In this document: positions 18,896 to 28,798 of the stretch, one piece after another
Numbering within the stretch: the stretch's first letter is position 1
How the letters are laid out: each line of letters starts with the position of its first letter
DNA from: Chryseobacterium taklimakanense
Lineage (GTDB): Bacteria > Bacteroidota > Bacteroidia > Flavobacteriales > Weeksellaceae
Length of the DNA stretch: 64,000 nucleotides
NCBI RefSeq assembly: GCF_900187185.1
Contig: NZ_LT906465.1
Span: forward strand, 2,700,881-2,764,880
Reading direction: 5' to 3'
The notes under the pieces: generated by a model
What the model was told of the DNA's origin: nothing
The model's database searches: none
The model's input: the letters and a program-made list of their open reading frames with translations, nothing else
Program-made: the position numbers and the translations under genes

Positions 18896-20479
18896 ATGAA
18901 ACTTTTTAATAAAAAATCAAAAACTATATTCACAGCAGTTTTGGGTTTGAGTCTTACCTTTTCTACTGTTTCCTGCGTGCAGGATCTGGAAAGGGAGCCG
19001 ATTACGGATACGACATCTGCAAATCTCTTCAAAGACTTCAAAAATTATCCTTTGCTGTTGGCTAAACTTTACGGTGCGCAGGCTGTTGGAGGACAGCAGG
19101 GTGGTGACGGCATGTCAGATATCAGCGGCATCGACGGTGGTTTCTCCAGCTATATGCGTCAGCTTTACACCATGCAGGTTATTACCACTGATGAAGCTAA
19201 AATTGCTTGGCAGGACGGTACTTTACCGCAGATGAACACAATGTCGTGGACGGCATCCAACGAGTTTATTGCTGCGATCTACTACAGATTATATGGTGAA
19301 ATTGCACTTTGTAATGAATTCATCAAAAATACTACTGATGAAAAGCTTGCTGCCAATGGAATAACCGGTGAAGACCTCACAGAAGCTAAATACATGCGCG
19401 GTGAAGCCAGATTTCTTCGTGCATTAGCCTACTACAATGCACTGGATTTGTTCGGAAATGTACCTTTCGTGGATGAAAATACCGGAACTGCATTACCGGA
19501 GAGAATCGTGAGAGCAGATCTTTTTAACTGGCTGGAAACTGAAACCAAAGCATTGGAAGCTGAACTGAAAAATCCAAAATCCAACGAATACGGCCGTGCT
19601 GACAAAGCCGCTGCGTGGATGCTTCTTTCAAGACTTTATCTTAATGCAAAAGTTTACACAGGTACAGAAAAGAACAATGATGTAATCACTTATACCAATA
19701 AAATTATTGGCTCTGGCTATAGCCTGAAGTCTGATTACGGAAGCTTGTTCATGGCTGATAATCATGTAAACAATCCAGAGGTGATTTTTTCTATCAATTA
19801 CGATGGCCTTAAAACACAGACTTATGGTGGGACAACCTTCTTAATTCACGCTGCAGTCGGTGGTTCAATGCCTGTAAGTTACTACGGAATCAACGGTGGC
19901 TGGGGAGGTATGAGAGTTACCAAATCTTTTGTGAGCCTGTTCCCTGCGGACGGTTCAGATAGAAGAGGCAGATTCTATACCGATGGCCAGACTTTGGAGA
20001 TTAATGACCTTGGCAACTTTAAAAACGGTTATGGATTTACCAAATACCGCAACATAAGATTTTCTGACGGTAAAGCCGGATCAGATACTACAGGAAACTT
20101 TGTAGACGCCGATATTCCGTTCTTCAGATTGGGTGATGTTTATCTGATGTACGCAGAAGCTACACTAAGAGGTGGTAATGGTAACATGGCATCTGCATTA
20201 CAGTACGTAAATGCTTTGAGAGCAAGAGCGGGTGCTACACCTGTGGTAAGCATGAACCTTGATTTCATACTTTCAGAAAGAGGTAGAGAAATGTCCTGGG
20301 AAATGACAAGGAGATCGGATCTTATCCGTTTCGGAAAATTTACGGGTTCTTCTTACCTCTGGGCTTGGAAAGGTGGCGCTAAAGACGGTGCAGCCGTTCC
20401 GGAATACAGAAACCTGTTCCCAATTCCTACGAATGACATCATCGCAAACGCTAACCTGGTACAAAATCCCGGATATTAA
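18896..20479 (+). CDS. susD: SusD/RagB family starch-binding lipoprotein
   Basis: SusD binds the polysaccharide at the cell surface and closes over SusC. The 527-residue product has a lipoprotein signal with the lipobox TVSC (Cys27) and the helical TPR-like core of the family (YMRGEARFLRALAYYNALDLFG near residues 164-185, then YADKAAAWMLLSRLYLNAK-like repeats). The C-terminal segment EYRNLFPIPTNDI is the usual SusD ending. It follows susC by 20 bases. Confidence 0.92.
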   Translation: MKLFNKKSKTIFTAVLGLSLTFSTVSCVQDLEREPITDTTSANLFKDFKNYPLLLAKLYGAQAVGGQQGGDGMSDISGIDGGFSSYMRQLYTMQVITTDEAKIAWQDGTLPQMNTMSWTASNEFIAAIYYRLYGEIALCNEFIKNTTDEKLAANGITGEDLTEAKYMRGEARFLRALAYYNALDLFGNVPFVDENTGTALPERIVRADLFNWLETETKALEAELKNPKSNEYGRADKAAAWMLLSRLYLNAKVYTGTEKNNDVITYTNKIIGSGYSLKSDYGSLFMADNHVNNPEVIFSINYDGLKTQTYGGTTFLIHAAVGGSMPVSYYGINGGWGGMRVTKSFVSLFPADGSDRRGRFYTDGQTLEINDLGNFKNGYGFTKYRNIRFSDGKAGSDTTGNFVDADIPFFRLGDVYLMYAEATLRGGNGNMASALQYVNALRARAGATPVVSMNLDFILSERGREMSWEMTRRSDLIRFGKFTGSSYLWAWKGGAKDGAAVPEYRNLFPIPTNDIIANANLVQNPGY

Positions 20480-20506
20480 TTTTAATTAATAAAAGAAAAT
20501 ATCAAA

Positions 20507-21310
20507 ATGAAAAAACAACATATATTTCAAAAAATCTTTCTTGCATTGATAATGCTTTTGGGCATTATTTCATGCCAGGACCGCGAATTGCTTACGGTAG
20601 AAAACCAGTCCGCAGCAATTTTATTGGATACATCTAAAGAAACTGTTTTCCTGGATAAGAATTTTCCGGACAATCCAGCTTTGAACCTCACGTGGGAAGT
20701 TGCAAAATACACTCAGCCAACAGAACTTAAATATAAAATTGAAGCTTCAAAAACTGCTGATTTTGCTAAACCTGTTTTGGTAAAAACTGTTGAAGAATCT
20801 CAAAGAACGGCAACACTTACGACATCAGAAATGAATGCCGTAGCTGAAAAACTTGGTTTAGCGCCGAATGTACAGGCGCCAATGTATTTGCGTGTGACTT
20901 CATTCGTAGGTGAGGATGGTGAGTATGTTGTAGCTACATCCAATGTATCCTCTGTGAAAATCACTCCTTACGAATTGGTATATCCAGATTTCTATCTTGT
21001 TGGCGCCGCGGCACCGGTAGGCTGGGATTCCGGTAATGCAATGCTTCTTACAAAAAATAAAGAGATCGCAACCATTGTAACCACATTAAAAGGTGGTGAA
21101 TCCTTCAGATTCCTTGGCCAACAGAACTGGAATGGTATGAACTACAGTATAGACCAGGCTGGAACGAAAGACAGCTACAGATATTTCAAGCAGGTTTCTT
21201 CAAATATCGTTCAGGATGGTGACGAAAATATGAAATTCACTGGTACGACAGGGACTTATAAGATAACCATCAATGCTAAAGAACAATCTTTAACCATTGT
21301 AGCACAATAA
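20507..21310 (+). CDS. susE: SusE domain lipoprotein
   Basis: This 267-residue lipoprotein has the lipobox IISC (Cys23) and an N-terminal SusE Ig-like domain (about residues 30-155: LTWEVAKYTQPTELKYKIE). A C-terminal module (about 160-267) has YLVGAAAPVGWD and FRFLGQQNWNGMNY, like the starch-binding modules of SusE/SusF. It probably sits on the cell surface and helps SusCD hold starch. It is shorter than Bacteroides SusE (387 residues), with one binding module instead of two. Confidence 0.88.
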   Translation: MKKQHIFQKIFLALIMLLGIISCQDRELLTVENQSAAILLDTSKETVFLDKNFPDNPALNLTWEVAKYTQPTELKYKIEASKTADFAKPVLVKTVEESQRTATLTTSEMNAVAEKLGLAPNVQAPMYLRVTSFVGEDGEYVVATSNVSSVKITPYELVYPDFYLVGAAAPVGWDSGNAMLLTKNKEIATIVTTLKGGESFRFLGQQNWNGMNYSIDQAGTKDSYRYFKQVSSNIVQDGDENMKFTGTTGTYKITINAKEQSLTIVAQ

Positions 21311-21327
21311 TTTAAAAGACAGATATT

Positions 21328-22665
21328 ATGAAAAATATATTTAGAATTTTGTTTTTGGCAATGATAGTACCTTTACTGTTTCAGTCATGTAGAGAAGACG
21401 ATTTTGCCTATAAAACAGCGGAACCTTCATTTACACTTTACAATACGACATTAAGTTCAAATGTCCTATATCCTACAATGAAAGATAACCCGTTCAGGCT
21501 TACCTGGGACAATACTTTAGGTGCAGCTGCAGAATATAACGTGCAGATTTCGACAACTGAAGATTTTGCGAAGCCAGTGGTTTTGGGTAAATCTTCAGCA
21601 ACTACATTTACAACTTCTATCGGCAATTTAAACAATGCGTTGCTTCAGGCTGGATACCAACCTTATAAAAGCCAAAGGGTTTATGTAAGAGTAATTTCAG
21701 GCTCCAGTGTATCGAACGTGATCGCATTTGATGCGACGCCTTATCCGTCTGCAGCGCCTGTAATTACTGCTCCAACCGCAGGCACCAAAATTGTGCTGGA
21801 CGGTACAAATCCTGACGGTGTAGCTGCTAAAGTGGCTTGGACAGATTATAATTATGGTACCGATGTGGTATATACTGTTGAGATAGCGCCAAAAGGTTCC
21901 ACAAATTTTGTAGTACTTGGTACAGTTAATAACCTTAAGCAGTTGTCAGTTTCAAATCTTGTAATGGATCAGGCTGTTCTTAAGGTTGGTGGTTTGGCTA
22001 ATGTTGCTGCTGACTATGATCTCAGAGTCACTGCAGCCACTACGTCAGCTGGTGGTACGCTGAAATCTACTTCAGCGGTAGTTACGGTAAATGTAACCCC
22101 TTACCAGTTAGAGTCTTACATATATGCTCCAGGTGGTTATCAGGGTTGGAATCCGGCTACGGCTAATACACTGGTATCTTCAGTTAGCAATAATATTTAT
22201 ATTGGATATATCAACTTCCCTGCAGCAGGGACTGAGTTCAAGTTTACTCAGGCACGCAACTGGGATACTAACTGGGGTGATGATGGTGCTGACGGTACTT
22301 TGGAGCCGGGTGGCGCAAACCTTAAGTCTCCGGGTGCAGGTTATTACAAAATAACGGTGGATCTGAATACCAAAACTTATACAATGGTTCCTTACGCCAT
22401 CGGTATTGTGGGCGCTTACAACGGTTGGGGTGCAACTCCGGATACGGTAATGACTTGGGATGATGCCCAAAGAAAATTTGTCACAACCCTTGCTTTACCT
22501 GCTGGTGAGTTCAAATTCAGAATCAACGGTTCATGGGATGAAAACTATGGAGACTCCAATAAAGACGGTGTTTTAGATAAAGGCGGTGATAACCTCTCAG
22601 TAGCTGCTGCCGGCACGTACACCATCACGTATGATCCATTTGCTATGACTTATAGCATTAAATAA
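21328..22665 (+). CDS. susF: SusF/SusE-type surface starch-binding lipoprotein
   Basis: The 445-residue lipoprotein (lipobox FQSC, Cys21) has two Ig-like SusE domains (about residues 30-135 and 140-255) and two tandem starch-binding modules (about 258-350 and 352-445), each with a YNGW/YQGW motif and a FKF strand. The second pair ends each module with a Gly/Asp loop (DKGGDN). This suggests a surface glycan-binding role. Name by position and domain; in Bacteroides the SusE and SusF proteins are related. A terminator follows. Confidence 0.87.
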   Translation: MKNIFRILFLAMIVPLLFQSCREDDFAYKTAEPSFTLYNTTLSSNVLYPTMKDNPFRLTWDNTLGAAAEYNVQISTTEDFAKPVVLGKSSATTFTTSIGNLNNALLQAGYQPYKSQRVYVRVISGSSVSNVIAFDATPYPSAAPVITAPTAGTKIVLDGTNPDGVAAKVAWTDYNYGTDVVYTVEIAPKGSTNFVVLGTVNNLKQLSVSNLVMDQAVLKVGGLANVAADYDLRVTAATTSAGGTLKSTSAVVTVNVTPYQLESYIYAPGGYQGWNPATANTLVSSVSNNIYIGYINFPAAGTEFKFTQARNWDTNWGDDGADGTLEPGGANLKSPGAGYYKITVDLNTKTYTMVPYAIGIVGAYNGWGATPDTVMTWDDAQRKFVTTLALPAGEFKFRINGSWDENYGDSNKDGVLDKGGDNLSVAAAGTYTITYDPFAMTYSIK

Positions 22666-22687
22666 TTTTTTATTCATTTAGCTGTAT

Positions 22688-22719
22688 AAATCTGTCGCGT
22701 TGTGCGGCAGATTTTTTTT
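22688..22719 (+). terminator. Terminator after susF
   Basis: AAATCTGTCGC pairs with GCGGCAGATTT (one wobble, 5-base loop) and is followed by a run of T. It separates the susCDEF transcript from the GH97 gene. Confidence 0.85.
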
Positions 22720-22791
22720 GTTAAATGGTGATACTTATTCGCTAAAAAGATTAAGATTTCATAATTTTAGACCTTTGTTAAAAAATTTGAT

Positions 22792-24945
22792 ATGAGAAAA
22801 AATATAATAGGAGCAGTTTTTCTTTTTGCAACAGGCTTCGCAATCAACGCTCAAACCCTTAAATCACCCGACGGCAAATTTGAAATGAATTTCCAGCTGA
22901 AATCGGGAGTGCCATATTATAATCTGAAATATCAGGGCAAAACTGTAGTTGAAGATTCAAAATTAGGTTTGAGGTTGCTCCGCGACGGCGATATTCAGTT
23001 CGCTTCAGAAATTGAAAGAAAAGACCAGAACGGTAAAGACCTGAATGATGGCTTCACCAAAACAGCGGAAAAATTTGATTCTAAAAATGAATCCTGGAAT
23101 CCGGTTTTGGGCGAGAAAAAATCTTACGTTAACCATTACAACGAACTGGCAGTTACGCTGAACCAGCCGGCGAATGACCGCCATATCATTATTAAATTCC
23201 GTTTGTTCAATGACGGTCTTGGCTTCAGGTATGAATTCCCGGAGCAGAAAAACCTGAATTATTTCATCATTAAAGAAGAAGATTCCGAAATTGACCTTGC
23301 TGCTGATATGAAGACTTTCTGGATTACCGGAGATTACGATTCGCAGGAATACCAGTATCAGGAAACCAAAATTTCAGAAATCCCGGCAAGATGGCCAAAA
23401 TCTTACGACGGAAATGCCTCGCAAACGCCGATAAAAAATGCGATCCAGATTCCTACAATGATGAAGTGGGAAGGGAAAACGCCTTTATACCTGAATATTT
23501 CTGAAGCTGCCGTCATCAATTATCCTACCGCAAATGTTGAGGTGGATGCTGTTAATTACAAACTTAAAACACATTTAACGCCTGACGCTCAGGGCGCAAA
23601 AGGTTATATCCAGACGCCAGCCGTTTCACCGTGGAGAACAATCATCGTTTCACCAAAAGCTGAAGAAGTTCTGGATTCAAAGATGATTTTTAACCTTAAT
23701 GAACCTACACATTACACCGATACTTCATACATCAAACCCACGAAATATATGGGCGTTTGGTGGGAAATGATCATCGGAAAGTCCCAGTGGGCTTATTCTA
23801 CGGCGAACAATGTGCATATTGGCAAAACAGATTTTTCAAAATTAACACCCAACGGAAAACACGCCGCCAACAACGATAAAGTAAAACAATATATCGACTT
23901 CGCATCTAAACACGGTTTTGATGCTTTGCTGGTTGAAGGATGGAATGTTGGATGGGAAGATTGGTTTGGTCATTCTAAAGAATTTGTTTTCGACTTTGTA
24001 ACGCCTTATCCCGATTTTGATATCAAAATGCTGAACGATTATGCGCATTCCAAAGGCATAAAACTGATGATGCACCACGAAACTTCAGGCTCTGCAACCA
24101 ATTACGAGCGTTGGGCCGACAAAGCCTTCCAGCTGATGAACAAATACGGTTATCCGTCTGTGAAAACCGGTTATGTGGGCAACATCATTCCGCGCGGCGA
24201 ACATCATTATTCACAATGGACCATCAACCATTATTTCCGGATAGCTGAAAAAGCCAACGAATACAAAATCATGGTGAATTCTCACGAAAGCGTGCGCCCG
24301 ACAGGGCAAAGCCGTACGTACCCGAACTGGATCGCTGCCGAAGCCGCCCGCGGGACTGAGTTTGATGCGTTCGGCGGAAATAATCCGGATCACCATGTTA
24401 TTTTGCCTTTTACCAGATTCATGGGCGGACCGATGGATTACACGCCCGGAATTTTCCAGACTAAACTCGATTACTACTTCCCTGGCGACACAAGATACGT
24501 GAAAACCACGCTTGCCAAACAGCTGGCTCTGTATGTGGTGATGTATTCTCCACTTCAGATGGCTGCTGATTTACCGGAAAATTATGAGAGACATCTTGAT
24601 GCCTTCCAGTTCATCAAAGACGTAGCTGCAGATTGGGATGATACCAAAATTCTGGCCGCTGAACCGGGCGATTACATCCACACAGCACGCAAAGCCAAAA
24701 GTAAAGACGAGTGGTACATTGGCGGCATCACCGATGAAAACGCGAGAACTTTCACGGTAGATTTTTCTTTCCTTCCGAAAGGTAAAAAATACCAGGCAAC
24801 CGTTTACGAAGATGGCAAGGATGCTGATTATATCAACAATCCGCAGAGCTATAATATTTACAGGAAAACCGTAACCAGCGCCAGCAAAATCCCTGTGAAA
24901 CTTGCACGAAGCGGCGGTTATGCGATTTCTGTGAAGCCTTTATAA
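22792..24945 (+). CDS. susB: GH97 alpha-glucosidase, SusB type
   Basis: SusB releases glucose from malto-oligosaccharides in the periplasm. The 717-residue product has a signal peptide (to about 20), an N-terminal beta-sandwich, a TIM barrel and a C-terminal beta domain. The three glutamates Glu430 (HHETSG), Glu499 (SHESVRPTG) and Glu523 (RGTEFDAF) are spaced 69 and 24 apart, the same as Glu439, Glu508 and Glu532 known in Bacteroides SusB. This supports the inverting branch of GH97, not the retaining one. It follows susF after a terminator and may have its own promoter. Confidence 0.95.
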   Translation: MRKNIIGAVFLFATGFAINAQTLKSPDGKFEMNFQLKSGVPYYNLKYQGKTVVEDSKLGLRLLRDGDIQFASEIERKDQNGKDLNDGFTKTAEKFDSKNESWNPVLGEKKSYVNHYNELAVTLNQPANDRHIIIKFRLFNDGLGFRYEFPEQKNLNYFIIKEEDSEIDLAADMKTFWITGDYDSQEYQYQETKISEIPARWPKSYDGNASQTPIKNAIQIPTMMKWEGKTPLYLNISEAAVINYPTANVEVDAVNYKLKTHLTPDAQGAKGYIQTPAVSPWRTIIVSPKAEEVLDSKMIFNLNEPTHYTDTSYIKPTKYMGVWWEMIIGKSQWAYSTANNVHIGKTDFSKLTPNGKHAANNDKVKQYIDFASKHGFDALLVEGWNVGWEDWFGHSKEFVFDFVTPYPDFDIKMLNDYAHSKGIKLMMHHETSGSATNYERWADKAFQLMNKYGYPSVKTGYVGNIIPRGEHHYSQWTINHYFRIAEKANEYKIMVNSHESVRPTGQSRTYPNWIAAEAARGTEFDAFGGNNPDHHVILPFTRFMGGPMDYTPGIFQTKLDYYFPGDTRYVKTTLAKQLALYVVMYSPLQMAADLPENYERHLDAFQFIKDVAADWDDTKILAAEPGDYIHTARKAKSKDEWYIGGITDENARTFTVDFSFLPKGKKYQATVYEDGKDADYINNPQSYNIYRKTVTSASKIPVKLARSGGYAISVKPL

Positions 24946-24968
24946 CTCAAACCATTTAAATTTACTCA

Positions 24969-24998
24969 AACCTTAAAGGCCATGCTTTTAAGGTTTTT
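24969..24998 (+). terminator. Terminator after susB
   Basis: A 12-bp stem (AACCTTAAAGGC with GCTTTTAAGGTT, one wobble, loop CAT) is followed by T residues. It covers the ATG at 24982, which is therefore unlikely to be the start of the next gene. Confidence 0.85.
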
Positions 24999-25005
24999 AT
25001 TTCTT

Positions 25006-25980
25006 ATGAAAACACTTTTCAACAGGCAAAATATTTTCCTCATCCTGCTGATTTTAATGGTCATTGCGGGGAAATTAATTCCCTACAAGCCACACTATAA
25101 CGAGATTTTCAATCTTAATAAATTTATCGACTGGGGTATTGCCGGTATTTTCCTGCTTTACGGACTGAAACTCAACCTGAAGGAAGTCTTAAAAGACATT
25201 TCCAACTGGAAACTGCATCTGCTCGTGCAGTTCGGCACATTCATCCTTTTTCCAATGTTGGTATTTTTATTTTATCCTTTGGCGAAGGACAGTACGTGGT
25301 TTCTACTGTGGGTTGCGGTATTTTTTCTGGCAGCTTTGCCGTCCACGGTGTCTTCATCGGTGGTAATGGTTTCCATAGCTAAAGGCAATATCACGTCAGC
25401 CATATTCAACGCCTCAGTTTCCGGGTTGATAGGAATTGTGATGACGCCTTTGCTGATGAGCTTTTTTCTCAGTCAAAATGCTGAAAGCGGCGCCCACACC
25501 ACCGAAATCATCGCACAGCTGCTCATAAAAGTTTTGCTGCCCATCATTCTCGGTATCCTGCTGAACCCCATTTTCAGGAATCTCATAAACCGCCACAGCA
25601 AGCTCATTGGCGAGTTCGACCGGCTCATCATCCTGCTCATCGTCTATGAAAGTTTTTCGGGTGCATTTATCAACCGTATTTTTTCAACCATTCCTACCAT
25701 ACAGTTTATATGGCTTACTTTAGCCTGTATCGCTCTGTTTTTCATTGTTTACGAAATCATTAAATTCATTTGTCACCGGCTGAATTTCAGTCGGGAAGAT
25801 ACCGTCACCGCCACGTTTTGCGGTTCCAAAAAATCACTCGTCCACGGCAGCCTTTTCGTCCTCGTACTGGGCATTCCCGACGAATCAAAAGTCCTTTTCC
25901 TGCTGCCCATCATGATTTATCACAGCTTCCAACTTTTTTACGTCAGTTGGCTGGCAAATAAACTCGCAAAAAGCGTGTAG
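25006..25980 (+). CDS. Bile acid:sodium symporter-like transporter (SBF/BASS family)
   Basis: The 324-residue protein has about nine to ten hydrophobic helices and the BASS core motif (LPSTVSSSVVMVSIAKGN near 113-130), where the crossing helices bind sodium in relatives. A late conserved stretch (FCGSKKSLVHG) matches the SBF-like (PF13593) subgroup. The substrate is unknown. The ATG at 25006 is preferred because the earlier ATG at 24982 lies in a terminator loop. It follows the starch genes on the same strand but is cut off from them by that terminator. Confidence 0.82.
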   Translation: MKTLFNRQNIFLILLILMVIAGKLIPYKPHYNEIFNLNKFIDWGIAGIFLLYGLKLNLKEVLKDISNWKLHLLVQFGTFILFPMLVFLFYPLAKDSTWFLLWVAVFFLAALPSTVSSSVVMVSIAKGNITSAIFNASVSGLIGIVMTPLLMSFFLSQNAESGAHTTEIIAQLLIKVLLPIILGILLNPIFRNLINRHSKLIGEFDRLIILLIVYESFSGAFINRIFSTIPTIQFIWLTLACIALFFIVYEIIKFICHRLNFSREDTVTATFCGSKKSLVHGSLFVLVLGIPDESKVLFLLPIMIYHSFQLFYVSWLANKLAKSV

Positions 25981-26019
25981 TTTAGGGCAATATTTGTAAA
26001 TTTAACGGTTAAAATTTTT

Positions 26020-26097
26020 AGGAGCTTTTTCCCGCTATCCGCTGTATCTTTTGTTCCGCTGCGCTCCACAAAAGGATGCCGCTACTATCGGGGCTAG
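26020..26097. repeat. Dispersed repeat A, copy 1 (divergent)
   Basis: It starts AGGAGCT, then TTCCCGCT, a central hairpin (CTTTTGT with ACAAAAG), and ends ATCGGGGCTAG. The same order of blocks is seen at 38722 and 57199. A GC-rich imperfect palindrome (26118-26139) follows before the amylase gene. Confidence 0.55.
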
Positions 26098-26150
26098 TGA
26101 TAATAAACTGCAAAATCGGCGCTCGCTTCGCTCGCGCCAGCCAATTAAAA

Positions 26151-28004
26151 ATGAAAAAAACAATTTTATTTCTGTTCATTTCCGTTTTTTCCTTCGCTCA
26201 AATCCAAAAGGTAGAGCCTGCATTCTGGTGGAAAGGGATGAAGAATCACGAACTTCAGATTTTACTTTACGGCAAAAATATTGCCAACCAAACAGTTGCA
26301 CTTTCAGACGGTGTTCTGATCAAAAATCTGCAGAAAGTTGAAAATCCCAATTACGTGTTCATCACGGTAAATACAGGTGAAATTAAAACTTCAAAGTTCA
26401 ATATTAACCTGAAAAAAGGTAAGAAATTAATCAGTTCATACTCTTACGAACTGAAAGACAGAAATCCGGGATCTGCAGAAAGAAGTTCATTTTCATCCAA
26501 AGATGTCATTTATCTGATCATGCCCGACCGCTTTGCAAACGGTGATGAAACCAACGATTCCAAACCGGATTTAACCGAAAAGGCAAACCGAAACTTGCCA
26601 AGCGGAAGACATGGTGGCGATTTGCGGGGCATTATAAAAAATTTAGACTATCTTCAAAATTTGGGGGTTACCGCACTGTGGCTCACGCCCGCAAACGAGG
26701 ACAACGAAAAGCAGACATCCTATCACGGTTACGCCCAGACCGATCTTTATAAAATTGATGGCAGATACGGAACCAACGAAGAATACCTCGAACTTTCACG
26801 GGAGTTGAAAAAACGCGGAATGATGCTCATTCAGGATTACGTCACAAACCACTGGGGAATTTCTCACTGGCTCATTCAGGATTTACCGACAAAAGACTGG
26901 ATTCACCAGTTCACGGATGGGGAAGGCAAATATGGTTTCAAACGTTCCAATTACCGCACGACTTCACAATTCGACAAAAACGTTTCCGAAATTGATAAAA
27001 AAGAAGCGCTCAATGGTTGGTTCGATACCACGATGCCGGATCTTAACCAAAGCAATCCGTTGGTTTTAAAATATTTAACCCAAAATGCGATTTGGTGGAT
27101 CGAGTATGCTGAACTCGGCGGCCTGCGTGTGGACACTTATCCGTACAACGACAAAGAAGCCATGGCAAAATGGGCAAAAGCCATCACCGACGAGTACCCG
27201 AATTTCAACATCGTGGGCGAGGCGTGGATGTATCAGCCGGCGCATATCGCGTACTGGCAGAGGGATTCCAAGATTGCAGAAGCGGTGGGGTATAATTCCA
27301 ATTTGCCGTCAGTGATGGATTTCACGCTGTATACCGATTTGCCAGGTGCTTTGCAGGAAGCTGAAAACTGGGACAAGGGCATGATCAAAATCTACAACGC
27401 TCTGGGCAGTGATTTCCTTTATCCGGACATCAACAATATCCTGGTGTTCTTCGAAAATCACGATACAGAAAGGTTCAACGAGATTTTCAATGCCAATCCG
27501 GATGCTTATAAAATGGCTTTAACTTTAATCTCCACCATTCGCGGGATTCCGCAGCTTTATTACGGCTCCGAAATCGGAATGCGGGGTGAGAAATCTAAAG
27601 GGGATGCCGACATCCGCAGGGATTTTCCAGGTGGCTGGAAGAGCGATAAACAGAATGCTTTCAATCCACAAACTCAAACCAAAGAGCAGAAGGAGTTTTA
27701 CGATTTTACCCAAAAAATCCTGAACTGGCGCAAAGGAAAAGAGGTGATCCACACCGGAAAAACGACGCACTATATGCCTAAAGAAAGTGTTTATGTGTAT
27801 TTCAGATACAATGAAAAAGAAAAAGTGATGGTAGTTCTAAACAATAATGCAAAGGAACAAACGCTGGATTTAAGCCGCTTTGCAGAAAGTTTAAACGGAA
27901 TTTCGGCAGGACAGGATGTCATCACCGGAAAAACTTTTCAGCTAAAACCAGAAAATAAATTAACCGTTTCACCAAAAACTTCATTAATTTTAGAATTGAA
28001 TTAG
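26151..28004 (+). CDS. susA: GH13 alpha-amylase family protein (SusA-like neopullulanase/cyclomaltodextrinase)
   Basis: The 617-residue enzyme probably cuts starch oligosaccharides in the periplasm. It has a signal peptide (to about residue 17, SFAQ), an N-terminal beta domain of the cyclomaltodextrinase type (about 18-110), a GH13 barrel and a C-terminal beta domain. Catalytic residues are clear: nucleophile Asp328 (RVDTY), acid/base Glu357 (VGEAW) and Asp438 (NHDTER). An in-frame upstream ATG at 26076 lies in repeat A and would hide the signal peptide, so the ATG at 26151 is used. Its neighbours are the NTF2-like gene and the sugar permease. Confidence 0.93.
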   Translation: MKKTILFLFISVFSFAQIQKVEPAFWWKGMKNHELQILLYGKNIANQTVALSDGVLIKNLQKVENPNYVFITVNTGEIKTSKFNINLKKGKKLISSYSYELKDRNPGSAERSSFSSKDVIYLIMPDRFANGDETNDSKPDLTEKANRNLPSGRHGGDLRGIIKNLDYLQNLGVTALWLTPANEDNEKQTSYHGYAQTDLYKIDGRYGTNEEYLELSRELKKRGMMLIQDYVTNHWGISHWLIQDLPTKDWIHQFTDGEGKYGFKRSNYRTTSQFDKNVSEIDKKEALNGWFDTTMPDLNQSNPLVLKYLTQNAIWWIEYAELGGLRVDTYPYNDKEAMAKWAKAITDEYPNFNIVGEAWMYQPAHIAYWQRDSKIAEAVGYNSNLPSVMDFTLYTDLPGALQEAENWDKGMIKIYNALGSDFLYPDINNILVFFENHDTERFNEIFNANPDAYKMALTLISTIRGIPQLYYGSEIGMRGEKSKGDADIRRDFPGGWKSDKQNAFNPQTQTKEQKEFYDFTQKILNWRKGKEVIHTGKTTHYMPKESVYVYFRYNEKEKVMVVLNNNAKEQTLDLSRFAESLNGISAGQDVITGKTFQLKPENKLTVSPKTSLILELN

Positions 28005-28008
28005 AAAT

Positions 28009-28186
28009 GACCTAGGAGGCTTTTGCGTTACGAAATTTGAAATTGTTTTTCCTGCAAAATTTCCAGTGTTTGGATGGCGGCCAAATCTTACTTTAGTGAG
28101 TAAAAATTTTAATTCCACCCGAAACCTAACGAAGTGGTTCGACGAACGAAGAGAGTCGATTTTGGAAATCAAATTCAAATTTTAGC
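28009..28186. repeat. Dispersed repeat B, copy 1
   Basis: This starts GACCTAGGAGG, has a core TTTCCAGTGTTTGGATGG (about 28060-28077) then CGGCCAAATCT, and ends CAAATTTTAGC. A second copy is at 31308-31456; both lie just after a stop codon and before a signal-bearing or soluble enzyme gene. Confidence 0.6.
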
Positions 28187-28201
28187 AAAAAAAACTTTAA
28201 T

Positions 28202-28711
28202 ATGAAAAAACTGTTTTTACTTTTATTCGCAATAACTTTTGCATTCACAAACGCCCAAACCAAAGGCTTCTACGAAAACGTGCAAAAGAAAAACGTTTCC
28301 AGAGTACTGGATGATTTGAATGCCTACGCCGCATCAGCCGACTTCAAAAATTATTTCGATTTATTTGCGGAAGAATCCACCTTCATCGGTACGGATGCCA
28401 GCGAAATCTGGAACAAAAAAGAATTTATGGCTTACGCGAAACCTCATTTCGACAAGGGAAAAGCGTGGAGTTTCAAATCTTTGAAAAGAGACATCACCTT
28501 CAGCAAAGACGGTAAATACGCCTGGTTTGACGAATTACTGGAAACCCAAATGAAAATCTGCCGCGGCTCCGGCGTCCTGGAAAAAATCGGAAACACCTGG
28601 AAAATCCGCCAGTACATCCTGTCCATGACCATTCCGAATGAGGTCTCGAATGACGTCATCAAAATAAAATCCGAATTAGAAACCAAAAAAATAGAAGAAT
28701 TAAAAAAATGA
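28202..28711 (+). CDS. Secreted NTF2-like (SnoaL-type) protein
   Basis: The 169-residue protein has a signal peptide (MKKLFLLLFAITFAFTNAQ) and a predicted cone-like NTF2 fold (about 35-150): helices, then FKNYFDLFAEESTFIGTDASE, then strands ending VLEKIGNTWKIRQYILSM. This pattern is typical of DUF4440/SnoaL-like domains in Bacteroidetes. A ligand or activity is not known. Its place between the amylase and the sugar permease suggests, but does not prove, a part in carbohydrate use. Confidence 0.78.
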   Translation: MKKLFLLLFAITFAFTNAQTKGFYENVQKKNVSRVLDDLNAYAASADFKNYFDLFAEESTFIGTDASEIWNKKEFMAYAKPHFDKGKAWSFKSLKRDITFSKDGKYAWFDELLETQMKICRGSGVLEKIGNTWKIRQYILSMTIPNEVSNDVIKIKSELETKKIEELKK

Positions 28712-28771
28712 CCCTGGAGATTTTTCATTAGGGAATTGAAAACAACGTCACCCTGACCCTGCTGAAGGGTT

Positions 28772-28792
28772 AAACCTGAAACCTGAAACAAT
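28772..28792. repeat. Short tandem 7-bp repeat
   Basis: AAACCTG occurs twice in a row and is followed by AAACAAT. It lies just before the sugar permease start and is of the same kind as the heptamers at 4908 and 47024. Confidence 0.5.
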
Positions 28793-28798
28793 ACGATT

